NCBI RefSeq assembly: GCF_945649885.1 | Contig: NZ_CALZFS010000013.1 | Location: 1 to 32,760 of the forward strand | Direction of reading: 5' to 3' | Length of the DNA stretch: 32,760 nt | Source of the DNA: an uncultured Corynebacterium sp. | GTDB lineage: Bacteria > Actinomycetota > Actinomycetes > Mycobacteriales > Mycobacteriaceae | Shown: positions 7,487-16,242 of the stretch, in pieces | Layout of the letters: every line of letters starts with the position of its first letter | Numbering within the stretch: position 1 is the stretch's first letter | Position numbers and translations under genes: made by a program | The notes under the pieces: model-generated | Database searches by the model: none | Seen by the model: only the letters and a program-made list of their open reading frames with translations | What the model was told of the DNA's origin: nothing

Positions 7487-10400
7487 ATGTCTGATACAGC
7501 TACCTCCCCCACATTCCTTGAAGCTCTCCGCAACCACGTACTCATTGGCGATGGCGCCATGGGAACCCAGTTGCAGGCCTTTGATCTCGACGTTGAAGAT
7601 GACTTCCTCGGGCTCGAAGGATGTAATGAGATTCTCAACCACTCCCGACCGGATGTTCTGCGCCAGATCCACCGTTCCTACTTTGAGGCTGGCGCCGACC
7701 TGGTTGAAACCAACACCTTCGGTTGTAACCTGCCTAACCTCGCTGACTATGACATCGAGGACCGTTGCCGCGAACTTGCCTACAAGGGCACGGTGGTGGC
7801 GCGTGAGGTAGCCGATGAGATGGGGCCGGGCCGTGATGGTATGCGCCGTTTCGTCGTGGGTTCACTCGGACCAGGTACCAAGCTGCCATCCCTGGGTCAT
7901 GCCCCCTATGACAAGCTGCGTGGACACTACAAAGAAGCAGCCCTTGGCATCATCGAAGGTGGTGGTGATGCCTTCCTGCTGGAAACCGCACAGGATCTGC
8001 TGCAGGTCAAGGCCGCTGTTCACGGCGTCCAGGACGCCATGGAAGAACTCGACGTGGTTCTGCCGATCATCTGCCATGTCACCGTGGAAACCACCGGCAC
8101 CATGCTCATGGGTTCAGAAATCGGTGCCGCGCTGACTGCGCTGCAGCCACTGGGTATTGACATGATCGGCCTCAACTGTGCCACCGGCCCGGATGAGATG
8201 AGCGAACACCTGCGTTACCTGTCCAAGCACGCCTCCATCCCGGTATCCGTCATGCCGAACGCCGGCCTGCCGGTACTGGGTAAGAACGGTGCGGAGTACC
8301 CACTGGGTGCTGAGGAGCTGGCCAAGGCACTGCGTGGTTTTGTTAGCGAATATGGTCTGTCCATGGTCGGTGGCTGCTGTGGCACCACCCCGGAGCACGT
8401 CCGTGCGGTTCGCGACGCCGTGGTTGGTGTTCCAGAGGGAGAGACCTCATCGCTGACCACCGTCCCTGAAGGACCTGCCATTCCGGCTGAGCGTGAGATT
8501 GAGCTCGAGGATGCCGTGGCATCTCTTTACACCTCGGTGCCGCTGACCCAGGTCACCGGCATCACCATGATCGGTGAGCGCACCAACGCCAATGGTTCCA
8601 AGGCTTTCCGCGAGGCCATGCTCGCCGGCGACTGGGAAAAGTGCGTGGATATTGCCAAGCAGCAGACCCGCGATGGTGCCCATATGCTCGATCTCTGCAT
8701 CGACTACGTCGGCCGCGATGGCCGCGAGGACATGGCCACCTTGGCAGCACTGCTGGCCACCAGCTCCACCCTGCCGATCATGATTGACTCCACTGAGCCG
8801 GAGGTCATCCAGGTCGGTCTGGAGCACCTGGGCGGCAGAAGCATCGTCAACTCCGTGAACTTTGAAGATGGCGATGGGCCAGAATCTCGTTACCGTCGCA
8901 TCATGGCCATGGTGAAGCAGCACGGTGCCGCCGTGGTTGCACTGACCATTGATGAAGAAGGACAGGCACGTACCGCTGAACACAAGGTGCAGATCGCGGA
9001 ACGCCTGATCACGGACATCACGCAGACCTACGGGCTGACTGAATCCGACATCGTGGTGGACTGTCTCACCTTCCCGATCTCCACCGGCCAGGAAGAGACC
9101 CGACGCGATGGCATCGAGACGATCGAGGCTATCCGTGAACTGAAGAAGCGTTACCCGGGCATCCACACCACTCTGGGACTGTCGAATATCTCCTTCGGTC
9201 TCAACCCGGCGGCACGCCAGGTGCTCAACTCCGTGTTCCTGCATGAGTGTGTTCAGGTTGGCCTGGACTCCGCCATTGCACACAGCTCCAAGATCCTGCC
9301 GATGAACCGCATCGAGGAACGTCAGCGTGAAGTTGCCCTGGACATGGTCTATGACCGCCGCACTGAAGACTACGATCCACTGCAGGAGTTCATGCAACTC
9401 TTCGAAGGTGTCTCTGCTGCTGATGCCAAGGACGCCCGTGCCGAGGCACTGGCTGCCATGCCACTGTTTGAACGTCTCGCTCAGCGCATCATCGACGGCG
9501 ATAAGAACGGCATGGAAGAAGACCTCGAGGCCGGCATGAAGGAAAAGAAGCCGATTGAGATCATCAACGAGGATCTCCTCAACGGCATGAAGACTGTCGG
9601 TGAGCTCTTCGGCTCCGGACAGATGCAGCTGCCGTTCGTGCTCCAGTCCGCAGAGACCATGAAGATCGCCGTGGCTTATCTCGAACCCTTCATGGAAGAA
9701 GAAGCGGAAGCCAACGGTGAAGAGAAGTCTGATGGTAAGGGCCGCATCGTGATTGCCACCGTCAAGGGCGATGTCCACGACATCGGCAAGAACCTGGTAG
9801 ACATCATCATGTCCAACAACGGCTATGACGTGATCAATCTGGGTATCAAACAGCCAATCTCCAACATGCTGGAAGCTGCCAAGGAGCACAGGGCCGATGC
9901 CATCGGTATGTCCGGTCTGCTGGTGAAGTCCACGGTGGTGATGAAAGAAAACCTCCAGGAGATGAACAACGCGGAGATGGCGCACTTCCCGGTGATGCTC
10001 GGTGGCGCCGCCTTGACCCGCACCTATGTGGAAAATGACCTGGCAGAGGTCTACAACGGCGATGTCTACTACGCCCGAGATGCCTTCGAATCCCTGCGTC
10101 TGATGGATGAATGGATGGCGGAGAAGAGGGGAGAGGCCGCTGATCCAGATTCCCCTGAGGCAATTGAAGCTGCCCGTAAGAAGGAGGAGCGCAAGGCACG
10201 CAGCGAGCGTTCCAAACGTATCGCCGCCGAGCGCAAGGCCAATGCAGTTCCGGTTGAGGTTCCTGAGCGTTCTGACGTGGCCATCAACACTCCGCTGGCT
10301 AACCCACCGTTCTGGGGCACCCGCATTGTCAAGGGCCTGCCGCTGGCTGAGTACCTGCCGAACCTGGATGAGCGTGCCCTGTTCATGGGACAGTGGGGCT

Positions 10401-11128
10401 TGAAGTCCACCCGCGGTGGTGAGGGACCAACCTATGAGGAGCTCGTGGAGACCGAGGGCCGCCCACGGTTCCGCTACTGGATCGATCGCCTCAAGTCAGA
10501 GGGCATCCTCGACCACACCGCCATTGTCTACGGCTATTTCCCCGCTGTATCTGAAGGCGATGACGTGATCATCCTGGAATCCCCCGAGCCGGACGCCCCG
10601 GAGCGCATGCGTTTCAGCTTCCCGCGTCAGCAGCGGGGCCGTTTCCTGTGCATCGCGGACTTCATCCGTCCACGTGAGCAGGCGATTGCTGATGGTGAAG
10701 TGGATGTCTTCCCATTCCAGCTGGTGACCATGGGTGATCCGATCGCACAGTTCGCCAATGAGCTCTTCGCGGAGAATGAATATCGTCAGTACCTGGAGGT
10801 CCACGGCGTGGGCGTTCAATTGACCGAGGCCATGGCTGAGTACTGGCATTCCCGTATCCGCAAGGAGCTGCACCTGAGCACCGGTGGCACCGCAGGCGAT
10901 GAGGACTCCGATGACATGTCGAAGTTCTTTGACCTGGATTACCGCGGCGCCCGTTTCTCCTTCGGTTATGGTTCCTGCCCGTCCCTGGAGGACCGCGCCA
11001 AGATGGTTGAACTGCTCGAACCTGAGCGGATCGGCGTGACCCTGTCTGAGGAGCTTCAGCTGCACCCGGAACAGTCCACCGATGCTTTCGTGCTTTATCA
11101 CCCGGAGGCGAAGTACTTCAACGTCTAA
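7487..11128 (+). CDS. metH: Cobalamin-dependent methionine synthase
   Basis: MetH transfers a methyl group from 5-methyltetrahydrofolate to homocysteine through cobalamin. At 1213 residues it is full length with all four modules. The homocysteine domain (about 1-320) has zinc ligands Cys231 (LNCATG) and Cys297-Cys298 (GGCCGTT). The pterin domain (about 345-620) includes TMIGERTNANGSKAFRE and a NSVNFEDG strand. The B12 cap plus Rossmann module (about 640-890) has VHDIGKN, with the cobalt-ligand histidine at about 764. The C-terminal AdoMet reactivation domain has the AEYWHSRIRKEL helix and a RGARFSFGYGSCPSLEDR segment. A Lys/Arg/Glu-rich linker (about 885-920) precedes the last domain. The gene appears monocistronic or leads the short gap to the HAD gene. 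Confidence 0.97.
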   Translation: MSDTATSPTFLEALRNHVLIGDGAMGTQLQAFDLDVEDDFLGLEGCNEILNHSRPDVLRQIHRSYFEAGADLVETNTFGCNLPNLADYDIEDRCRELAYKGTVVAREVADEMGPGRDGMRRFVVGSLGPGTKLPSLGHAPYDKLRGHYKEAALGIIEGGGDAFLLETAQDLLQVKAAVHGVQDAMEELDVVLPIICHVTVETTGTMLMGSEIGAALTALQPLGIDMIGLNCATGPDEMSEHLRYLSKHASIPVSVMPNAGLPVLGKNGAEYPLGAEELAKALRGFVSEYGLSMVGGCCGTTPEHVRAVRDAVVGVPEGETSSLTTVPEGPAIPAEREIELEDAVASLYTSVPLTQVTGITMIGERTNANGSKAFREAMLAGDWEKCVDIAKQQTRDGAHMLDLCIDYVGRDGREDMATLAALLATSSTLPIMIDSTEPEVIQVGLEHLGGRSIVNSVNFEDGDGPESRYRRIMAMVKQHGAAVVALTIDEEGQARTAEHKVQIAERLITDITQTYGLTESDIVVDCLTFPISTGQEETRRDGIETIEAIRELKKRYPGIHTTLGLSNISFGLNPAARQVLNSVFLHECVQVGLDSAIAHSSKILPMNRIEERQREVALDMVYDRRTEDYDPLQEFMQLFEGVSAADAKDARAEALAAMPLFERLAQRIIDGDKNGMEEDLEAGMKEKKPIEIINEDLLNGMKTVGELFGSGQMQLPFVLQSAETMKIAVAYLEPFMEEEAEANGEEKSDGKGRIVIATVKGDVHDIGKNLVDIIMSNNGYDVINLGIKQPISNMLEAAKEHRADAIGMSGLLVKSTVVMKENLQEMNNAEMAHFPVMLGGAALTRTYVENDLAEVYNGDVYYARDAFESLRLMDEWMAEKRGEAADPDSPEAIEAARKKEERKARSERSKRIAAERKANAVPVEVPERSDVAINTPLANPPFWGTRIVKGLPLAEYLPNLDERALFMGQWGLKSTRGGEGPTYEELVETEGRPRFRYWIDRLKSEGILDHTAIVYGYFPAVSEGDDVIILESPEPDAPERMRFSFPRQQRGRFLCIADFIRPREQAIADGEVDVFPFQLVTMGDPIAQFANELFAENEYRQYLEVHGVGVQLTEAMAEYWHSRIRKELHLSTGGTAGDEDSDDMSKFFDLDYRGARFSFGYGSCPSLEDRAKMVELLEPERIGVTLSEELQLHPEQSTDAFVLYHPEAKYFNV

Positions 11129-11166
11129 ACGTTGCGGTTTGAGCCATTCCCATTAGTGTTGTCTTC

Positions 11167-11862
11167 ATGGTTAAGGCAATCTTCTGGGACATGGACGGCA
11201 CGATGGTGGATACAGAGCCCCAGTGGGGGCTTGTCACCTATGAACTGAGTGAGCTGATGGGCAGGCGTCTGACCCCGGAGCTGCGGGACACCACTGTGGG
11301 CAGCAGCTTGCCCCGCACAATCCGGATTTGCGCTGAACATGCCGGAATCTCCGTGGATGAGGCAGACTACCAGCGCTACCGTGCATTCATGCTGGGACGC
11401 GTCGCTGAGCTTTTCGACGGCGTACTGGCCCCCAACCCGGGCGTGGTCCCGCTGCTTGCGGAGCTTGCCGAACAGAAGGTGACCATGCTGGTCACCACCA
11501 ACACCGAACGTTCCCTTGCCGCTCGTTGTATCGACGTGGTCGGGAGGAATTACTTCACTGATTCCATCACCGGTGATGAAGTGCCCAACCCTAAACCTGC
11601 ACCGGATATGTATCTCGAAGCTGCCCGCAGGGTGGGACTACCCCCATCCGAGTGTCTCGTTTTTGAGGATTCTTTCAATGGCATGATCGCTGCGGTGGAG
11701 GCCGGCTGCCGGGTCATCGGCCTTCATCCGGAGGAGGTCACCCCACCTGAAGGTGTGGTGCCCCTGCGTGAACTGCACGGTAGTGACACTTTTGAGGGTG
11801 TTGACGCAGAAATGATCAACACCTGGTTTGATCAGATCGCCCCGGCAGTACTGCCCAATTAG
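11167..11862 (+). CDS. HAD-superfamily hydrolase (phosphatase / beta-phosphoglucomutase-like)
   Basis: This 231-residue soluble protein has the HAD motifs in order. Motif I is [13 protein letters not shown] with nucleophile Asp8 and acid/base Asp10, motif II is LVTTNTERS, motif III lysine lies in [12 protein letters not shown], and motif IV is [18 protein letters not shown]. An inserted helical cap (about 16-90) marks subfamily I, the phosphoglycolate phosphatase/beta-phosphoglucomutase type. The substrate cannot be read from sequence. The ATG at 11167 is preceded by TAGTGT (11154-11159) at seven bases, so the transcript may be leaderless. It lies 38 bases after metH and ends 70 bases before hisE. 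A role in histidine synthesis would be pure inference from position. Confidence 0.92.
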   Translation: MVKAIFWDMDGTMVDTEPQWGLVTYELSELMGRRLTPELRDTTVGSSLPRTIRICAEHAGISVDEADYQRYRAFMLGRVAELFDGVLAPNPGVVPLLAELAEQKVTMLVTTNTERSLAARCIDVVGRNYFTDSITGDEVPNPKPAPDMYLEAARRVGLPPSECLVFEDSFNGMIAAVEAGCRVIGLHPEEVTPPEGVVPLRELHGSDTFEGVDAEMINTWFDQIAPAVLPN

Positions 11863-11932
11863 CCGCACACCACAAAGAAAACCATGTGCCCCAAAAACAC
11901 AACCGTGGATTCAGTATGGAATGATGTACTCC

Positions 11933-12196
11933 GTGAAGACATTTGACTCGCTGTACGAAGAACTTCTTGACCGTGCCCAGAACCGCCCTGAGGGCTCTGG
12001 GACTGTAGCCGCGTTGGACAAGGGCGTCCATCATATCGGCAAGAAGGTCATCGAAGAGGCCGGCGAGGTCTGGATTGCAGCTGAGTACCAGTCCGATGAA
12101 GAGCTGGCCGAGGAAATCTCCCAGCTGATGTACTGGACCCAGGTCATCATGGTGGCTCGTGGTATCAAGCCCGACGACGTCTACAAGAACCTGTAG
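11933..12196 (+). CDS. hisE: Phosphoribosyl-ATP pyrophosphatase
   Basis: HisE hydrolyses phosphoribosyl-ATP to phosphoribosyl-AMP, the second step of histidine synthesis. The MazG-like all-alpha protein is recognised by [21 protein letters not shown], then [16 protein letters not shown] with the metal-binding EExxE-type acidic residues, and a second acidic helix [14 protein letters not shown]. From GTG 11933 ([10 protein letters not shown]) it has 87 residues, the length I recall for the glutamicum protein. The track start at 11828 runs through the end of the HAD gene. ATG 11921 or 11924 are alternatives adding three or four residues. hisG follows after 16 bases, forming a hisE-hisG pair apart from the other his genes. 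Confidence 0.93.
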   Translation: MKTFDSLYEELLDRAQNRPEGSGTVAALDKGVHHIGKKVIEEAGEVWIAAEYQSDEELAEEISQLMYWTQVIMVARGIKPDDVYKNL

Positions 12197-12212
12197 GAGA
12201 AATTAGACAGCC

Positions 12213-13058
12213 ATGCTGAAAATTGCTGTGCCCAACAAGGGCTCCCTATCTGAGCGTGCCATGGAGATCCTCGACGAAGCTGGCTACGCCGGCCGCGGTG
12301 ACTCCAAGTCACTCAACGTCCTGGACACCGCCAACGAGGTGGAGTTCTTCTTCCTTCGCCCCAAGGACATCGCCATCTATGTGGCTGGTGGCCAGCTGGA
12401 TCTCGGCATCACCGGCCGTGACCTGGCGTTGGACTCCCGCGCTGATGTCCACGAGGTACTTTCCCTCGGTTTTGGTTCATCCACCTTCCGTTACGCCGCT
12501 CCCATGGGCGAGGAGTGGACCGTCGAAAAGCTCGACGGCAAGCGCATCGCCACCTCCTACCCGAACCTGGTGCGCGATGACCTGGCCTCCCGCGGTATCG
12601 ACGCCGATGTGATCCGCCTTGATGGTGCTGTGGAAATCTCCATCAAGCTCGGTGTTGCCGATGCCATCGCCGATGTGGTGTCCACTGGCCGCACGCTGCG
12701 CCAGCAGGGACTTGAACCTTTCGGCGACTCCCTGTGCACCTCTGAGGCGGTCATCGTTGGTCGTCGCGACGAAGAGGTGACCCCGGCCCAGCAGGTTCTG
12801 CTCAGCCGTATCCAGGGCATCCTGCACGCGCAGACCTACCTCATGCTTGATTACAATGTCAGCCGTGACAACCTCGAGGAGTCCAGTGCGGTCACCCCGG
12901 GGATCTCCGGACCGACTGTCTCTCCGTTGGCACGTGACAACTGGGTTGCTGTTCGCGCCATGGTTCCACGCAAGTCTGCCAACTCCATCATGGACAGGCT
13001 CTCCAGCATCGGTGCAGAAGCCATCCTGGCCTCTGATATCCGCATCGCCCGCATCTGA
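12213..13058 (+). CDS. hisG: ATP phosphoribosyltransferase, long form
   Basis: HisG condenses ATP with PRPP, the first committed and feedback-inhibited step of histidine synthesis. The 281-residue protein begins [20 protein letters not shown] and carries [17 protein letters not shown] and the PRPP-binding region [16 protein letters not shown] (about 152-167). The C-terminal ~75 residues (from about [12 protein letters not shown]) form the ACT-like regulatory domain that binds histidine, so this is the long form that needs no HisZ. ATG 12213 is preceded by TAGGAGAAATT, a good ribosome-binding site overlapping the hisE stop, which supports an operon. A hairpin follows 14 bases after the stop. 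Confidence 0.96.
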   Translation: MLKIAVPNKGSLSERAMEILDEAGYAGRGDSKSLNVLDTANEVEFFFLRPKDIAIYVAGGQLDLGITGRDLALDSRADVHEVLSLGFGSSTFRYAAPMGEEWTVEKLDGKRIATSYPNLVRDDLASRGIDADVIRLDGAVEISIKLGVADAIADVVSTGRTLRQQGLEPFGDSLCTSEAVIVGRRDEEVTPAQQVLLSRIQGILHAQTYLMLDYNVSRDNLEESSAVTPGISGPTVSPLARDNWVAVRAMVPRKSANSIMDRLSSIGAEAILASDIRIARI

Positions 13059-13072
13059 ATCCTTCAACAAGA

Positions 13073-13119
13073 GAGGTAGGGGGTCATTGCCAGGTTTTTC
13101 CTGGCGAGGCCTCCTTTTT
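13073..13119 (+). terminator. Intrinsic terminator after hisG
   Basis: The core hairpin GCCAGG-TTTTT-CCTGGC is flanked by an outer GAGG/CCTC pairing and followed by CTTTTTCC. It lies just downstream of the hisG stop codon. Confidence 0.75.
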
Positions 13120-13245
13120 CCATTCTCAGGGAACTTGTCAGCCCAACCGGGGTTAATGCATCACCTGCTTTTTCCCCTCTGATCATTGTTACGTAGGATG
13201 AGCGATATTAGTTTCGTGATTTCAACCACCGGTGAAAGGCAGAAC

Positions 13246-14844
13246 ATGTCGTCCAAGACGAATAAGGTTTCCGAAGACACTTCAAAGGATGAGCAGACAT
13301 CCACCACTCCGGAGCCTCCTGTAGTAGATGGCGAGGCACTGGTAGAAACCACGGAAACCACGTCAACAGGTGAGAAGACCGCAGCAGCCAAGGCCGCGGA
13401 GGTACGTCGCAAGACCAAGCGGAATTTCAGGATCGAATCCGACCTGCTCGGTGATCTTGAGATCCCGGCTGACGCCTATTTCGGAGTTCACACCCTGCGT
13501 GCGGTGGACAACTTCCAGATTTCACGCACCACCATCAACCACGTCCCGGAATTCATCCGCGGCATGGTCCAGGTGAAGAAAGCGGCAGCGTTGGCTAATC
13601 GCCGCCTCCACACCCTGCCGGCAGAAAAAGCCACGGCGATCGTCTGGGCCTGTGACCAGATCCTGGTCGAGGGACGTTGCATGGACCAGTTCCCGATCGA
13701 TGTGTTCCAAGGTGGTGCCGGCACCAGTACCAACATGAACACCAACGAGGTGGTGGCCAACCTCGCGCTTGAGCATATGGGTTATGAAAAGGGCCGTTAT
13801 GACATCCTGCACCCGATGGATGATGTCAACATGTCCCAGTCCACCAACGATGCCTACCCAACCGGTTTCCGCCTGGGCATCTATGGTGCGATGAGCACCC
13901 TCATCTCTGAGATCGATCAGCTCCAGGTAGCTTTCCGCGAAAAGGGTACCGAGTTCGTCGACATCATCAAGATGGGTCGTACCCAGCTCCAGGATGCGGT
14001 GCCGATGAGTCTGGGTGAAGAATTCCAGGCTTTCGCAGCCAATCTTGCTGAAGAACAGTCTGTCCTGCGTGCCGCCATGGAGAAGCTGCTTGAGGTCAAC
14101 CTCGGTGCCACCGCCATCGGTACCGGCGTGAACACCCCTTCCGGTTACCGCCACCAGGTGGTTGCCTCCCTGTCTGAGGTCACTGGTCTGGACATCAAGT
14201 CTGCCCGCGACTTGATTGAAGCAACCTCTGACACCGGTGCCTATGTTCTGGCGCACTCAGCAGTCAAGCGTGCTGCCATGAAGCTGTCCAAGATCTCTAA
14301 CGACCTACGTCTGCTCTCTTCCGGCCCACGTGCAGGACTCAACGAGATCAACCTGCCACCACGCCAAGCTGGTTCTTCAATCATGCCGGCCAAGGTCAAC
14401 CCGGTCATCCCGGAGCTTGTCAACCAGGTCTGCTTCAAGGTTTTTGGCAATGACCTCACCGTCACCATGGCTGCTGAAGCAGGTCAGCTCCAGCTCAACG
14501 TTATGGAACCAGTCATTGGTGAGTCCCTCTTCCAGTCCATCCGCATCCTGGGAAATGCCGCTAAGACGCTGCGTGAAAAGTGTGTTGTTGGCATCACCGC
14601 CAATCCGGAGGTTTGCCGCGCATATGTGGATAACTCCATCGGCATCATCACCTACCTCAACCCATTCCTGGGCCATGACATTGGAGATGCGATTGGTAAG
14701 GAAGCCGCCGAAACTGGCCGTTCCGTCCGCAAACTTATCTTGGAGCGCAACCTCATGGATGAAGAGACCCTGAATACCGTATTGTCCAAGGAGAACCTCA
14801 TGCACCCGATTTTCCGGGGCAAGCTCTACCTGGATCAGAACTAG
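13246..14844 (+). CDS. aspA: Aspartate ammonia-lyase (aspartase)
   Basis: AspA interconverts L-aspartate with fumarate plus ammonia. The protein belongs to the fumarase/aspartase superfamily. [23 protein letters not shown] opens the catalytic core, followed by [40 protein letters not shown] and the superfamily signature [11 protein letters not shown] at 376-386, which carries the mobile catalytic-loop serine. From ATG 13246, preceded by GAAAGGC, it has 532 residues. The track start at 13186 has no ribosome-binding site. The first 58 or so residues are a low-complexity Ser/Thr/Glu/Lys extension that the E. coli enzyme lacks; I recall a similar one in C. glutamicum. A TAGGAT hexamer at 13194-13199 is a possible -10 box. 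Confidence 0.95.
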   Translation: MSSKTNKVSEDTSKDEQTSTTPEPPVVDGEALVETTETTSTGEKTAAAKAAEVRRKTKRNFRIESDLLGDLEIPADAYFGVHTLRAVDNFQISRTTINHVPEFIRGMVQVKKAAALANRRLHTLPAEKATAIVWACDQILVEGRCMDQFPIDVFQGGAGTSTNMNTNEVVANLALEHMGYEKGRYDILHPMDDVNMSQSTNDAYPTGFRLGIYGAMSTLISEIDQLQVAFREKGTEFVDIIKMGRTQLQDAVPMSLGEEFQAFAANLAEEQSVLRAAMEKLLEVNLGATAIGTGVNTPSGYRHQVVASLSEVTGLDIKSARDLIEATSDTGAYVLAHSAVKRAAMKLSKISNDLRLLSSGPRAGLNEINLPPRQAGSSIMPAKVNPVIPELVNQVCFKVFGNDLTVTMAAEAGQLQLNVMEPVIGESLFQSIRILGNAAKTLREKCVVGITANPEVCRAYVDNSIGIITYLNPFLGHDIGDAIGKEAAETGRSVRKLILERNLMDEETLNTVLSKENLMHPIFRGKLYLDQN

Positions 14845-15055
14845 TAGTTCTGAGCTGTATGTTTTATTGAGATCGTCTCAGAGGACGGGGGATAGTACTA
14901 CTGGCAAATGATGAAATGTGCAGTTCATGTCTGTGCTCTGGGGTTTCCCCATCCAGTAGGATCGGGTCTTCGCATACGTTGCGGCAGTCCATTCAGGAAG
15001 CTGAGGGGTTCAAATAAAAGCACTCGTTTCGAACCTGTACCTTTAAGGGGAAGTT

Positions 15056-15427
15056 ATGAAGAACGAATCTCCGGTTCCATTCATTGTTTTACTGGTGCTT
15101 TATGTGGGTCTCTTCATAGCTCTGTGGATATTTATTCCGATAGCTTCACTGCTTGATGCGATGGTGATTGGGATCGTCCTTTCAGTATCCGGTGTGGCTG
15201 CAGTGATAACAGCAGCTTTCTCGCGTAGTGCTTCCGTTCAGGTACTGGCGGGGATCGGGTTGACAGGACTTATTGCCGTCGGCATTGGTGTGTATTTCTG
15301 GATTACCGTCCCGGAAGGAATCCTTGACGCATTCATCCTTGTCATCGGCGGTGGAGTGCTACTAGCTGCAATCGCAGTGGCTGGAGATCGGCTCTGGCAG
15401 GGGAGCCGAAAAGGGCTGAAGCCCTGA
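15056..15427 (+). CDS. Small four-helix membrane protein, unknown function
   Basis: This 123-residue hydrophobic protein has about four membrane segments (about 7-28, 33-53, 61-80 and 86-107) and a basic C-terminal tail (RLWQGSRKGLKP). A strong ribosome-binding site, AAGGGGAAGTT, precedes ATG 15056. No family motif is recognisable. It is preceded by 211 bases without a credible gene after aspA, where I see no clear terminator. It is followed by a strong convergent hairpin. The good ribosome-binding site and consistent hydropathy support a real gene. Confidence 0.7.
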   Translation: MKNESPVPFIVLLVLYVGLFIALWIFIPIASLLDAMVIGIVLSVSGVAAVITAAFSRSASVQVLAGIGLTGLIAVGIGVYFWITVPEGILDAFILVIGGGVLLAAIAVAGDRLWQGSRKGLKP

Positions 15428-15464
15428 TGCGAGGAAGGTTGCCCTGGTCGTTGCAGTGTCAATA

Positions 15465-15508
15465 AAAACTGGTTCGCATTTCTCACCATCAGAATGCGAA
15501 CCAGTTTT
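15465..15508. terminator. Bidirectional intrinsic terminator
   Basis: A perfect 16-base inverted repeat (AAAACTGGTTCGCATT and its complement) surrounds a 12-base loop. A-rich and T-rich flanks on either side would give U tails on both strands. It separates the plus-strand membrane protein from minus-strand sequence. Confidence 0.88.
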
Positions 15509-15647
15509 ATTTTTCATCACCCAGATTCAATGATGCTGCAGTGCCCATGACACGGACCAGCTCATCCGCATCAAGGCAATACTGCTGAAGGACATAGTTC
15601 CAAACTCGGTAGCCTTCTTCTAGACGGGGTCCTCCCCAGGTTATGTT
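15507..15647 (-). pseudogene. Possible C-terminal remnant of an unidentified gene
   Basis: Read on the minus strand, a frame stays open for 46 codons from a TGA at 15648-15650 to a TAA at 15507-15509. It encodes a protein-like stretch including LEEGYRVWNYVLQQY and DADELVRVMGTAASLNLG. It has no start codon with a ribosome-binding site, overlaps the last few bases of the MarR gene in another frame, and its stop codon abuts the terminator hairpin. This looks like the tail of a decayed or deleted gene whose terminator survives. It could also be chance; family unknown. Confidence 0.3.
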
Positions 15648-16114
15648 TCAGTGGGGTAGGGGCGGGGCCACTGGGTGCCCCGTAATGCCTCCAGATCCTG
15701 ATTGAATCGGGTCAAAAGACGCAGGAAAGTTCTTAAGTCCTCATCGGACCAATCTGCGGTGACCTGGCGGGAGATCTCATCGCGGCTGTTGAATTCTGAT
15801 TGCAGTTGTTCCAGGCCCTTGACGCTGGGCTGGTGCTTGCGGGCAGGTCCACCTGAGGGGTCGGGCATCCGTTCAATCAGTCCGACTTTCATGGCGGCTG
15901 CGACCTGGCGGTGGACGGTGGAGATATCAAGCGACATTGCAGAAGCCAGCTCACTGATGCTCATGGGGCCTTCCACATCCAGGCGGGAGAGCAGGAGGGC
16001 GGCACTGCGGTCCAGTGCCCATTCTCTTTCATGGGGTGGGGCGTTGTGCAGGGCGTACCTGGAGGACAGCATGTTCTCATAGGAGAGTTGCGTGAGTGGT
16101 CCGTATTTCTCCAC
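15641..16114 (-). CDS. MarR-family transcriptional regulator
   Basis: This is a 157-residue winged-helix regulator. The DNA-binding part runs from about residue 37 to 105: DRSAALLLSRLDVEGPMSISELASAMSLDISTVHRQVAAAMKVGLIERMPDPSGGPARKHQPSV, with recognition helix DISTVHRQV and a wing at PDPSGGPARKHQ. Flanking helices should form the dimer interface (DEDLRTFLRLLTRFNQDLEAL at the C-terminus). The start is GTG 16114, with AAAGGA eight bases upstream. It is divergent from an MFS exporter across a gap that holds two tandem palindromes. It is therefore likely the local repressor of both genes, released by a ligand or drug. Confidence 0.9.
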   Translation of the reverse strand: MEKYGPLTQLSYENMLSSRYALHNAPPHEREWALDRSAALLLSRLDVEGPMSISELASAMSLDISTVHRQVAAAMKVGLIERMPDPSGGPARKHQPSVKGLEQLQSEFNSRDEISRQVTADWSDEDLRTFLRLLTRFNQDLEALRGTQWPRPYPTET

Positions 16115-16160
16115 GAAGAGTCCTTTCGTTGTTCGTCTCAGGTTACAGTGAGCTTTCTAT

Positions 16161-16186
16161 TTGTATCATACAATTGCATGATACAA
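16161..16186. promoter_or_regulatory. Tandem MarR-type operator in the divergent promoter region
   Basis: Two 13-base elements abut exactly. TTGTATCATACAA (16161-16173) is a perfect palindrome about a central C. TTGCATGATACAA (16174-16186) is palindromic except for one position. Together the outer arms also form a perfect 9-base inverted repeat, TTGTATCAT with ATGATACAA. TACAAT at 16182-16187 could be the -10 box of the exporter gene, so a bound regulator would block transcription. Confidence 0.75.
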
Positions 16187-16242
16187 TTCCGGAAAACCAG
16201 TAGGTGACTGGGAGTGATCAAAAATTTAAGGAGTATCAGCCT

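Noticed and set aside
8447-9985. 512-codon minus-strand ORF inside metH
   Set aside because: It lies wholly within an unambiguous metH reading frame, and its translation has the composition of a codon-shadow frame with no recognisable domain.
14990-15050. tRNA-like GGTTCAAAT sequence upstream of the small membrane protein
   Set aside because: The T-loop-like string is not flanked by acceptor, D-arm or anticodon stems that pair.
14908-15156. 82-codon plus-strand ORF after aspA
   Set aside because: It overlaps the start of the better supported membrane-protein gene, has no ribosome-binding site and no coherent hydropathy.
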